Source: Halobacteriovorax sp. (GTDB taxonomy: Bacteria; Bdellovibrionota; Bacteriovoracia; Bacteriovoracales; Bacteriovoracaceae). From it: a stretch of 9,415 nt of DNA. Below are positions 1 to 6,550 of the stretch, piece after piece (positions within the stretch are counted from its first letter, which is position 1; every line of letters starts with the position of its first letter). The notes beneath the pieces were generated by a model that was not told the DNA's origin, did no database searches, and saw only the letters and a list, made by a program, of their open reading frames with translations. A program made the translations under genes and the position numbers. The stretch covers positions 1-9,415 of the forward strand of contig NZAF01000076.1 of the NCBI GenBank assembly GCA_002686115.1, written 5' to 3'.

Positions 1-826
1 CTGCCCTTTTATGCTCTAACATATTTCTCTTTGGAAAAGCTTCGAAAATTTTATTCTTTGTTGCATAGTCATCACTATTTCTTCTGGCCAAAGAAAGTGC
101 GACTTGTGGAAGAGAGGTATCTAACCCCACAACAAGTGGATCTTTTACACCAACTGCTCCAATATTATTCTTTGTTCTTTTAAGCATGAAAGTTTCTTCA
201 TCTGTTGCCCCACCAACCTTTTGAAAAAGTTTTGTTGGTACAAATGGTAAAAATTGTTTTGCTTTAACGAATAATTTATTCGCTTTGGTGACTTTATTCG
301 TTAGTCCCATCACAGATGTTCCAAAGAGATTGGCCGAATGGCAAGCAGCACAACTAAAGCTTAAGCCCTTCCCCCACTTTGTATCAATAATACTTGCTCC
401 CATATAATAGTCTGGCTTATATCCTTCAGGGTAAGGAATTCTATAGATCCCCGTAGCATTTTCATCATTGAATTTATTAAGGCCTAACCACTTGTAAAGA
501 TCTTCTTCAGATTTAATACCCATCTGAGTTTCACCTAATTTTGCAAGAATCAATTTTAAAAGTGAGTCGTCTTTGGTTTTAAAAAAATTAATCATAGGCT
601 CATATGGAATAAGAAGACCTGATATATTCACAGGGTACTTAAGAGCATGAATGAAACCTTTTTCTCTTAGTTCTGCAAGATCATCTTGAGAAAGCTCATA
701 GATATTCTCTCTTGTTTCTCCCTCTTTTATACTTGCATGACGTGACCAATCGGCATCCGAATAGGCAAATGAAAAATTCACTGTGACTATTAATAACACC
801 ATCTTCATGACGGACATTGTTTTCAT
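1..826 (-). CDS. Secreted c-type cytochrome, partial (C-terminus beyond left edge)
   Basis: The 275 visible residues start at an ATG preceded by a strong GGGGGAG ribosome-binding site. Residues 1-21 form a signal peptide (a Lys-containing n-region, a VLLIVTV core, and small residues ending F-S-F-A), so the protein is probably exported to the periplasm. One covalent haem site is visible, C159-A-A-C162-H163, followed by S-A-N-L-F-G. No second CxxCH occurs before the edge, but one may lie beyond it. The visible length before and after the haem site is longer than a simple cytochrome c domain, so a larger di-haem enzyme (peroxidase-like or RoxA-like) is possible; the sequence seen does not decide this. 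The gene follows the aldehyde dehydrogenase gene by 36 bases with no terminator visible, so co-transcription is likely. The export and haem calls are firm; the enzyme activity is unknown. Confidence 0.8.
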   Translation of the reverse strand, partial: MKTMSVMKMVLLIVTVNFSFAYSDADWSRHASIKEGETRENIYELSQDDLAELREKGFIHALKYPVNISGLLIPYEPMINFFKTKDDSLLKLILAKLGETQMGIKSEEDLYKWLGLNKFNDENATGIYRIPYPEGYKPDYYMGASIIDTKWGKGLSFSCAACHSANLFGTSVMGLTNKVTKANKLFVKAKQFLPFVPTKLFQKVGGATDEETFMLKRTKNNIGAVGVKDPLVVGLDTSLPQVALSLARRNSDDYATKNKIFEAFPKRNMLEHKRA

Positions 827-862
827 GGACTCCCCCTTGAGTACCTTATTAATATAAAATAT

Positions 863-2290
863 TTAAAAAACTAAAAGTTTCCTTTCACTCATATGCTCCA
901 TTGCATACGCTATTCCTTCTCGTCCAATACCAGAGTCTTTAATTCCTCCATAAGGCATATGATCGATGCGAAAACCTGGAACATTATTCATAATAACAGC
1001 TCCAACATCTAAAAGCTCAAAAGCTTTTTTCATTTTGTGAATATTATCTGTAAAGACTCCTGCTTGTAATCCAAAACGACTATCATTAACGAGATCAAGC
1101 GCCCCGTGAAATGAGTCAGACTGTTCAATACAGACAACAGGACCAAAGACTTCCTCTGTAACGACTTTCATATCTGGGCTAGTATTAGTGAGCACTGTAG
1201 GAGCATAAATATTTCTATCTTCGTCAATAGCATAACCACCAGTGAGAATTTCGGCCCCTTCACTTACGGCTTCAACTACCCATTCCTTCACTCTTTCAAA
1301 ATGAGTTTGATCAATTAAAGGTTCAACAACAACACCTTCAAGAACTGGGTCCGAGCACTTAAGTTTTTCTGTCTGTTCAATGAACTCTTCAACAAACTCT
1401 TCAAAAACTTCATGATGTACATAGACTCTTTGAGTTGAAATACATATCTGACCTGCATATAAGAATGATCCATGACAGACTTTCTTTGCAACTTCACCAA
1501 CGTCAATATCTCTATCAACTACACATGCAGCATTACCTCCAAGCTCAAGGACGACAGGCTTTTTTCTGGCCATACTCTTTAACTTAAAACCAACTTCTGC
1601 TGAGCCTGTAAACGAGAGAAGCTTAATTCTATCTTCCTTTACTAAAATACTTGCAACATCGTTATCACACATTAAAACGCTGAGCATACCTTCAGGTAAA
1701 CCAAGCTCATGAATAAGCTTGCAAAAAGATAAGAGAGTTAAAGGTGCATATGGCGATGGCTTTAAGATAATAGGGTTACCAATAACGAGTGCTGGTAATA
1801 TTTTATGTAAGGCCAAATTAAGAGGAAAATTAAATGGTGATATTCCAACGACAGGTCCAATTGGAAATCTTTTAATCAGACCTGTTAGCCCTGATTCATT
1901 TGGGAAATTAACAGTTTCACCTATATCATTTAAAGCATATCTGGCCGCGACTTCAATATTGTCGATTGATCTTTGGACTTCAACACGAGCATAGTCGATT
2001 GGCTTACCTGCTTCAGCACTAATTAGGAGGCTAAACTCTCTTTGATGTTTTTTTAAATTCTTTGCAAGATCAAATAAAAGTTCTGAACGATCTTTCATCG
2101 AAAAGCTTTTATACTTTTCAAAAGCTGATTCACTAAAGGCGATGGCCTCATAAACTTGTTCTTCAGAACAAGCTTTTACTGAAGCTATTTCGTCTTGGTG
2201 ATACTTATCAATAATTTGAAAACTCTCATTGGATTTACCTTCACAAAAAGAGCCTGCGATATACAATTTTTCATTTAAAATTGAGTCCAT
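863..2290 (-). CDS. NAD(P)-dependent aldehyde dehydrogenase
   Basis: This is a full-length (475 aa) aldehyde dehydrogenase superfamily enzyme that oxidises an aldehyde to a carboxylic acid with NAD(P) in the cytoplasm. Visible family landmarks are N154 in SPFN (oxyanion hole), K177 in LKPSP (cofactor ribose binding), the FTGSAEVG glycine motif at 227-234, the general base E249 in LELGG, the catalytic nucleophile C283 in AGQICIS, and E380 in EVFGP. The position that is a Glu in many NAD-specific members is P180, so NADP use is possible. The QICISTQRV stretch and the KDSGIGREG C-terminal motif resemble the lactaldehyde/phosphonoacetaldehyde/NADP-GAPDH-like branch, but the substrate cannot be read from sequence. 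The start matches the usual N-terminus, with KLYIAG at 8-13. There is no well-spaced ribosome site: an AGGA lies 12 bases upstream, inside a terminator-like hairpin (2291-2323). The gene is probably followed in the same transcript by the cytochrome gene. Confidence 0.93.
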   Translation of the reverse strand: MDSILNEKLYIAGSFCEGKSNESFQIIDKYHQDEIASVKACSEEQVYEAIAFSESAFEKYKSFSMKDRSELLFDLAKNLKKHQREFSLLISAEAGKPIDYARVEVQRSIDNIEVAARYALNDIGETVNFPNESGLTGLIKRFPIGPVVGISPFNFPLNLALHKILPALVIGNPIILKPSPYAPLTLLSFCKLIHELGLPEGMLSVLMCDNDVASILVKEDRIKLLSFTGSAEVGFKLKSMARKKPVVLELGGNAACVVDRDIDVGEVAKKVCHGSFLYAGQICISTQRVYVHHEVFEEFVEEFIEQTEKLKCSDPVLEGVVVEPLIDQTHFERVKEWVVEAVSEGAEILTGGYAIDEDRNIYAPTVLTNTSPDMKVVTEEVFGPVVCIEQSDSFHGALDLVNDSRFGLQAGVFTDNIHKMKKAFELLDVGAVIMNNVPGFRIDHMPYGGIKDSGIGREGIAYAMEHMSERKLLVF

Positions 2291-2323
2291 AAAAAAATAC
2301 CATCCTAATTAAGATGGTATTTT
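2291..2323 (-). terminator. Terminator-like hairpin abutting the aldehyde dehydrogenase start
   Basis: Read on the minus strand, AAAATACCATC, an 8-base loop and GATGGTATTTT form a perfect 11-bp stem. The arms are 2313-2323 and 2294-2304 on the plus strand. A run of seven T (2297-2291, including part of the arm) follows and touches the ATG at 2290. This is the architecture of a Rho-independent terminator for the CxxC gene pair upstream. It also covers the only AGGA that could serve the aldehyde dehydrogenase, so it could act as an attenuator or translational block instead. The stem is AT-rich, so its strength is modest. No T-tract follows the hairpin on the plus strand. Confidence 0.6.
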
Positions 2324-2363
2324 ATCTGGCAAATTATGCATCCTCAATGAATGTTATACTAAA

Positions 2364-2600
2364 TTAGAAATCAAAAGAGTCGACTGAATTACTCTGTTTT
2401 ATCTGTTTTTCTAGGGCAGGATTCGACTGAAAGAAATTTGACTCTCCCAATCTAAACAATTGCATTGAACATAAGTAACACAAACGAACTCTAGTCTCGC
2501 TACCAAAGTAAGAGAATAAGCGCACGTTTTCCAACTTAGACTTACCCGGTCCATTGTGCAAAGACCAATTTCTATTTTTAATTGAGCATGCATCACACAT
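2364..2600 (-). CDS. Small CxxC...CxxC protein, paralog B
   Basis: This is a 78-aa protein of unknown function with a putative zinc-binding pattern: C2-x2-C5 at the extreme N-terminus and C41-x2-C44 in V-R-L-C-Y-L-C. The start is the ATG at 2600, preceded by GGAG six bases upstream; an in-frame TTG at 2612 overlaps that ribosome site and is unlikely. The protein is a clear paralog of the next gene upstream (2773-3012), with about 40 identical positions by hand alignment. Conserved blocks are MCDACS, NWSLxNGPxKSxLE, VRLCYLC, LFxxGESxF and a terminal F-D-aromatic. There is no signal peptide or membrane segment, so it is presumably cytoplasmic. The cysteine pairs suggest a zinc-ribbon or treble-clef-like knuckle fold (inference). 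It could be a nucleic-acid or protein-binding adaptor; I do not recognise the family. Confidence 0.82.
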   Translation of the reverse strand: MCDACSIKNRNWSLHNGPGKSKLENVRLFSYFGSETRVRLCYLCSMQLFRLGESNFFQSNPALEKQIKQSNSVDSFDF

Positions 2601-2622
2601 AATTATCTCCAAAAATTAAAAG

Positions 2623-2634
2623 AATCTTAAGATT
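2623..2634. other. 12-bp perfect palindrome upstream of CxxC paralog B
   Basis: AATCTTAAGATT is a perfect palindrome lying 23 bases before the start codon of paralog B. It is AT-rich, so chance occurrence is quite possible. Its position fits an operator or a small 5'-UTR hairpin. The rest of the 2613-2772 gap shows related CTTAAGA/GTTAAGA words but no convincing promoter or terminator. Confidence 0.25.
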
Positions 2635-2772
2635 AGTATGAAGGAAAAGAGGAAAACTCACTAATTTTTGGGGGCATGTTAAGGAATCAATAGCTTAAGA
2701 TAATAATGTTAAGATTGTAAGTTACTGAAATCACGAAAACGACAATAATAATTCACATATTCTTTAAAAATA

Positions 2773-3012
2773 TCACCAATCAAAGGCATTTGCGCCATTT
2801 GTCTGTTCGAGTTCTGATCGAAGTCTTTTATTTTTATTTAGAAAAGTGCTCTCACCCTCTAAGAAGAGCTTCATTGCACATAGATAGCATAATCTGACCT
2901 TGATTTCCTTGCTCTCAAAGCTTGTATAAAACTTAGCGACTTCAAGTCTAGATTTAGTAGGTCCATTTGTAAGGGACCAGTTTATGCCTTTAACAGAGCA
3001 TGCATCACACAT
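2773..3012 (-). CDS. Small CxxC...CxxC protein, paralog A
   Basis: This is a 79-aa protein of unknown function with C2-x2-C5 and C42-x2-C45 pairs that could bind one zinc ion. The ATG at 3012 has a good AGAGGTG ribosome site five bases upstream, which also supports the matching MCDAC start of the downstream paralog. Shared features with paralog B are N11-W-S-L, N16-G-P, K20-S, V39-R-L-C-Y-L-C, L49-F, G53-E-S and the terminal F-D-W (F-D-F in paralog B). One extra residue lies just before the second CxxC. The middle region (about 22-38) and the tail (about 57-73) vary most. No signal peptide or membrane helix is present. The gene is divergent from transketolase across about 150 bases and is probably first in the minus-strand cluster. 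The function is not recognised. Confidence 0.83.
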   Translation of the reverse strand: MCDACSVKGINWSLTNGPTKSRLEVAKFYTSFESKEIKVRLCYLCAMKLFLEGESTFLNKNKRLRSELEQTNGANAFDW

Positions 3013-3037
3013 ATATCACCTCTTGTTACTATCAATT

Positions 3038-3067
3038 AATATATCGGCAAGCTAATTAAAAACTAAA
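3038..3067 (-). promoter_or_regulatory. Candidate promoter for CxxC paralog A
   Basis: On the minus strand, TTTAGT (3067-3062) and TATATT (3043-3038) are separated by 18 bases. A start point near 3031 would leave a leader of about 20 bases containing the AGAGGTG ribosome site. The -10 match is good but the -35 match is weak, and the region is AT-rich. Confidence 0.35.
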
Positions 3068-3095
3068 GAGAACCACTCAAATAAGGTCCACAAAC

Positions 3096-3107
3096 TTTTG
3101 GCCAAAA
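3096..3107. other. 12-bp palindrome in the divergent control region
   Basis: TTTTGGCCAAAA is a perfect 12-bp palindrome in the intergenic region between the divergent CxxC gene and transketolase. It overlaps the candidate -35 of the transketolase promoter, so it is placed like an operator. No regulator is encoded nearby to pair with it. Confidence 0.3.
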
Positions 3108-3128
3108 AAGCCATGTTAATGATAAATT
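3098..3128 (+). promoter_or_regulatory. Candidate promoter for transketolase
   Basis: TTGGCC (3098-3103) and TAAATT (3123-3128) are separated by 19 bases, with an extended -10 TG at 3120-3121. The spacing is long and the -35 is a 4/6 match, so this is only the best candidate in the short region upstream of the gene. Confidence 0.3.
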
Positions 3129-3151
3129 GTATGGGTTTTAAAGTTTCAAAT

Positions 3152-3156
3152 GGAGG
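3152..3156 (+). promoter_or_regulatory. Ribosome-binding site deciding the transketolase start
   Basis: GGAGG lies five bases before the ATG at 3162. An earlier in-frame ATG at 3150 sits immediately in front of this site and has no ribosome site of its own, so the start at 3162 is preferred. Confidence 0.8.
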
Positions 3157-3161
3157 AAACC

Positions 3162-5132
3162 ATGCCTATCACACCAATGAAGGTTACAAATAGACTTGCA
3201 CCTGCTCCTAGCAGTGAACCAAAGTATTCTGTTACATTATCTAATGGCGAAAAGCTTGCAGATCCAAAAGCGACTAGAGCACTTGTCGCATTGATGAACC
3301 AACACGCTGTCATTGGCGGAGCTGCTGCTCACTGGGGAGGTCCGGCCGCCCTTGCTGAGACAATGAGTTCTCTTCACCATATCATGTTCAAAGAAAATGA
3401 CTGGTACGAACATTTTAACTTTATCAACGATGCTGGACATACAGAGAATGGGGTCTATGCCCTAAGAGCAAACCTTGGTCACGATGGTCTAAAGTTTGAT
3501 GACTTAAAACTCTTTCGCTCTATTGAAAGTAAGCTAACTGGTCATGGTGAAGCTCACTTAAACCCAGAAGGTGTCTTCATCAGTAATGGTCCACTTGGTT
3601 CAGGTCTTCCACAGGCTCAAGGTCTTGCTATAGCAGACAAGCTATCTGGAAAAAATAGAACAACGGTCTGTGTAATTTCTGATGGTGGTTGTATGGAAGG
3701 AGAGGCTAAGGAAGCAATGGCAGCTATTCCAGGTTTTGCAGCGAAAGAAAAGTTAAATCCTTTTGTGATGATTATTTCTGATAATAATACAAAACTAGGT
3801 GGAAGAATTGATGAAGATTCATTTTCAATGAGTCCAACTTTTAATTCTCTTAGTTCACTTGGTTGGGATGTGATGACTGTAGATAATGGTCATGACCTAG
3901 AGCTCGTTTATAATTCATTAACTGAAGCTATCCATAGTGCAAAAGGAAATGCGAGAAAGCCTGTTGCCCTTATTGTAAAAACTATTAAAGGCTACGGTGT
4001 CAAAGCGACAGAAGAGAGTGCATCAGGTGGTCACGGTTATCCACTTTCTGCTTATGACTCAAAGCTCGTTGAATTTATCGAAGAAATTTATAACGGAGAT
4101 GCACCAGAAGAGTTCACAACTTGGGCGAAAGATATTTTAGCTTCTAAACCAGAAAGCTCATCTTCAAATTCAGGTGTTCCTACAGACAAGGTTCAGCCTG
4201 GTCTTGCAAATGCTGCCATCAAAGCAGTTGAAGAGGGACTACCAGTTATTTCTGTTTCTTCTGATCTTCAGGGATCAACAGGAATCGCAGCTTTTCAAAA
4301 GAAATTTCCTGAAAACTTTATCGATGTCGGAATTGCAGAATCAAATATGGTTTCAACGGCCATAGGACTCGCAAAAACGGGAATGATTCCAATTGTTGAT
4401 ACCTTTGCACAATTTGGTGTAACAAAAGGTAATCTTCCTTTAATTATGTCTCAGCTTTCACAGGGACCAGTTATTGCATTATTTTCACATACAGGATTTC
4501 AAGATGCAGCTGATGGAGCTTCTCACCAAGCAACAACGTACTTCTCTGCAGTTTCAGGAATACCTAATACTGTAGTTATTTCTCTTTCTAATCAAACTGA
4601 AGCCGAAGCTTATATGTATCAAACAATCAAAAGATACGAACAAGCAATTAAAGATGGTAAAACACCAGAGACGACAATCTTCTTCTTTGGTAGAGAAAAA
4701 CACCCTATCAGTTATGTAGATAGTATCTCATATGATTGGGGTAAGGCTCAGATCCTTAAAGAAGGAACAGATGGTGTTGTTGTCACAAGTGGACCATTAG
4801 TTGACCAAGCACTACTCGCAGCAAAAGAGCTTGAAAGTGCAGGTAAGAATATTACAGTTATTAATAACCCATTTGTTAATCAAATTGATACCGACACGAT
4901 TGGTGAAGCTTTAAAGAAAAATGGCAATAAGCTTATTACAGTTGAAGATCATCAATTAACAGCAGGAGCCGGTGCAATGCTCGTTCATGCCTTAAAACTT
5001 AAAGGTTATGAGTTTGAAGTACAATCTCTTGCTAACTCTGGTGAATTCGGGCAATCAGCCTACAAAGCGGCTCATCTCTATCACAAGCATCATATAGATA
5101 GCGAAGCGATTAAAGGTTGTTTTACAAAATAA
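3162..5132 (+). CDS. tkt: Transketolase (divergent, full length)
   Basis: This is a thiamine-diphosphate enzyme that transfers two-carbon ketol units between sugar phosphates in the non-oxidative pentose phosphate pathway, in the cytosol. At 656 aa it has the usual length and domain order: the TPP-binding domain at about 1-310, a Ser-rich linker near 330-338, the pyrimidine-binding domain at about 345-510 and the C-terminal domain to the end. The expected residues are present: H57, H93 and H291, GPLGSG at 143-148, the Mg/TPP motif D173-G-G-C-M-E178 with N208, the catalytic Glu E393 in GIAESNM, and D451-G-A-S-H455-Q. Several motifs deviate from the E. coli type: AHWGG replaces GHPG, SDGGCMEG replaces GDGCMMEG, and DGASHQ replaces DGPTHQ. 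Hence it belongs to a divergent branch, and a related ketol-transferring activity cannot be excluded. The gene is monocistronic by appearance, ending before a strong hairpin at 5168-5213. Confidence 0.85.
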   Translation: MPITPMKVTNRLAPAPSSEPKYSVTLSNGEKLADPKATRALVALMNQHAVIGGAAAHWGGPAALAETMSSLHHIMFKENDWYEHFNFINDAGHTENGVYALRANLGHDGLKFDDLKLFRSIESKLTGHGEAHLNPEGVFISNGPLGSGLPQAQGLAIADKLSGKNRTTVCVISDGGCMEGEAKEAMAAIPGFAAKEKLNPFVMIISDNNTKLGGRIDEDSFSMSPTFNSLSSLGWDVMTVDNGHDLELVYNSLTEAIHSAKGNARKPVALIVKTIKGYGVKATEESASGGHGYPLSAYDSKLVEFIEEIYNGDAPEEFTTWAKDILASKPESSSSNSGVPTDKVQPGLANAAIKAVEEGLPVISVSSDLQGSTGIAAFQKKFPENFIDVGIAESNMVSTAIGLAKTGMIPIVDTFAQFGVTKGNLPLIMSQLSQGPVIALFSHTGFQDAADGASHQATTYFSAVSGIPNTVVISLSNQTEAEAYMYQTIKRYEQAIKDGKTPETTIFFFGREKHPISYVDSISYDWGKAQILKEGTDGVVVTSGPLVDQALLAAKELESAGKNITVINNPFVNQIDTDTIGEALKKNGNKLITVEDHQLTAGAGAMLVHALKLKGYEFEVQSLANSGEFGQSAYKAAHLYHKHHIDSEAIKGCFTK

Positions 5133-5167
5133 CCGAGAACTAAAGTCAGCATTTAAAAAAACTTTCT

Positions 5168-5213
5168 AAAAGGACGATAAATAAGCAATGTATAGGCTTT
5201 TTATCGTCCTTTT
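5168..5213 (+). terminator. Strong hairpin terminator after transketolase, overlapping the next start codon
   Basis: AAAAGGACGATAAA (5168-5181) pairs perfectly with TTTATCGTCCTTTT (5200-5213). After a one-base bulge, AAGC (5183-5186) pairs with GCTT (5196-5199). This gives 18 bp around a 9-base loop (5187-5195), followed by a T-rich tract (T at 5210-5214, then ATAT). It stands 35 bases beyond the transketolase stop, as expected for its Rho-independent terminator. On the minus strand the stem is also followed by T's, but no minus gene needs it. The ATG at 5188, the apparent start of the metallopeptidase gene, lies in the loop. Confidence 0.85.
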
Positions 5214-6360
5214 TATATTCACCTTTTCTTATAACTTAGAGAACTCTAGAAATATATCGTATAGAAAAATTGCAAGTATCGAAGAATTGCCAAATAGCTG
5301 TATGCAAACCATCAGACACTTTATCTTAGAATCAAAATCAAAATTGATGATAAATAGCGAAGATAAAAATAAAATTCAACATGCAAAGTCCATCGATGAA
5401 GTCATTCGTATTTTAGAAGATACAGAAAAAAAGAATGATGATATTTCCTATATTATTTCAAGACTAAAGAATTTAAAAGAAAACCAAATTCCATTTGTTC
5501 CCATTGGTAAAGAAAATATTAAAATCATCAAAGACTCTCCATATAAAATCGAGCTCATAGGTAAGGATGGTGGAAAGCATTATATTGATCTCAATATGCC
5601 AACTAAGTACTATTATAAAGAAGAGTATATTGAAAGAGTGAAGAATAAACTCATCGACACATTATCTCTTCTACCAAGGTCTCATTACGATAAAATTTCT
5701 TCAATTCAAATAAAGGCGGATCAAAAACCACATAGTCCAAGAACACACGGTGATGCTGGCTCACCAAATGAATATACATTTGAAACAGAACTTCGCTTCT
5801 TTAAGCCAGAGGGTCAAGATGAAAACGCTGTTACTTTGAAAACAGGTAGTCATGCCATTATTCATGAATTTGGTCATGCCGTAAGTCGAGCACTATATCG
5901 TTCTTCGGAGCCAAAAGGATATGAAGACGCTATTAAACTTGATAGAAATGAAGTTGGATCATATGCTAAGGTCAATATCAGTGAAGATTTCGCTGAAACT
6001 GTTGCTATGTATATTTTATTAAAAGGTGGTCTAAATTTTGATAAAGGTCTTGCAAAGAAATTACAAAAAGAATCATTAAGAGACTACTATTTTAGTCTGC
6101 ATGACAATCCCTTTTCTATAAGAACAAAGTTTAAACACCGTTTTGAATACCTTGATAAATTCTTTGATGATCAAATAGAACTAACTCCTGACTTAGAAGC
6201 CATTTTGGCCATAGAAAAGAAAAAAAGAAGAGATTTTATTTTATATGCTTTACTTATTTCTACTACCGGAATATCAGGTGTCACAATAGTTGTTTCTAAT
6301 CATTATGATGCCATCGTTGAAGCAATATCTTCTGGACTAGAAGAGTTTAAAGAAGAGTGA
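5188..6360 (+). CDS. Zinc metallopeptidase with lethal-factor-like (ATLF/M34-like) active site
   Basis: This 390-aa protein has a gluzincin metallopeptidase signature: H226-E227-F-G-H230, then Y259 and E266-D-F-A-E270. In anthrax lethal factor the same elements are HEFGH, Tyr728 and Glu735 (in EFFAE); the Tyr-to-Glu distance of seven residues is identical here. I infer zinc ligands H226, H230 and E266, catalytic base E227 and transition-state Tyr Y259. Residues 1-14 are hydrophobic like a signal peptide, and about 351-369 form a C-terminal membrane segment preceded by KKKRR. The start is doubtful: the ATG lies in the loop of the upstream terminator with no close ribosome site (AAGGA is 13 bases away). 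Alternatives are M39 (5302) or M54 (5347), also without good sites. KKKRR just before the last helix would, by the positive-inside rule, favour a cytoplasmic catalytic domain, contradicting export. The stop is one base from the convergent stop at 6362. Protease chemistry is well supported; substrate and location are unknown. Confidence 0.8.
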   Translation: MYRLFIVLFIFTFSYNLENSRNISYRKIASIEELPNSCMQTIRHFILESKSKLMINSEDKNKIQHAKSIDEVIRILEDTEKKNDDISYIISRLKNLKENQIPFVPIGKENIKIIKDSPYKIELIGKDGGKHYIDLNMPTKYYYKEEYIERVKNKLIDTLSLLPRSHYDKISSIQIKADQKPHSPRTHGDAGSPNEYTFETELRFFKPEGQDENAVTLKTGSHAIIHEFGHAVSRALYRSSEPKGYEDAIKLDRNEVGSYAKVNISEDFAETVAMYILLKGGLNFDKGLAKKLQKESLRDYYFSLHDNPFSIRTKFKHRFEYLDKFFDDQIELTPDLEAILAIEKKKRRDFILYALLISTTGISGVTIVVSNHYDAIVEAISSGLEEFKEE

Positions 6361-6361
6361 A

Positions 6362-6550
6362 TTAATTAATCTTATTTCGTACAGAGTTAAATTCAACATA
6401 AACATTTTCAAACTTGTCAGCATCCATAGAATCAAGAAAGTTCTCAACATTATCTTTAATAAACTCATCCATATCAAGCACATCTAAGTTCTCATTTACT
6501 TTAAAAATAAGATCTTTTTCAGTGGCATGTACAGAGACACGATAATGCAT
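6362..6550 (-). CDS. Small acidic protein of unknown function (62 aa)
   Basis: The ATG at 6550 shares its A with the TAA stop of the phosphatase gene upstream (TAATG) and has a strong GGGGAGAG ribosome site five bases away, so translation is coupled. A longer in-frame GTG at 6601 would overlap the phosphatase by 52 bases and lacks such a site. The protein is acidic and charged, with an F-I-K-D-N-V-E-N-F-L-D-S-M-D helix-like middle and a V-Y-V-E-F strand near the end. It has no cysteine, signal peptide or membrane segment. The pattern of a strand (YRVSVHA), strand (LIFKVN) and helix suggests a small alpha/beta fold, but I recognise no family. It is the last gene of the MFS-PlsC operon. Confidence 0.72.
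   Translation of the reverse strand: MHYRVSVHATEKDLIFKVNENLDVLDMDEFIKDNVENFLDSMDADKFENVYVEFNSVRNKIN

Noticed and set aside
1719..1994. 91-codon open frame on the plus strand inside the aldehyde dehydrogenase gene
   Set aside because: It lies wholly antisense to a well-supported enzyme and has no ribosome site or recognisable motif, so it is a shadow of codon bias.
2306..2343. Possible short leader peptide (10 codons) reading through the hairpin before aldehyde dehydrogenase, starting ATG CAT AAT
   Set aside because: The GAGG touching its ATG has no spacing, and the codons show no attenuator-like run of one amino acid.
3237..3440. 67-codon minus-strand frame inside transketolase
   Set aside because: It is antisense to conserved TPP-domain sequence and has no start signals or family resemblance.
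6325..6350. TCTTCT...AGAAGA short stem at the end of the metallopeptidase gene
   Set aside because: It has only six base pairs within coding sequence and no T-tract on either side, so it was not called a terminator.
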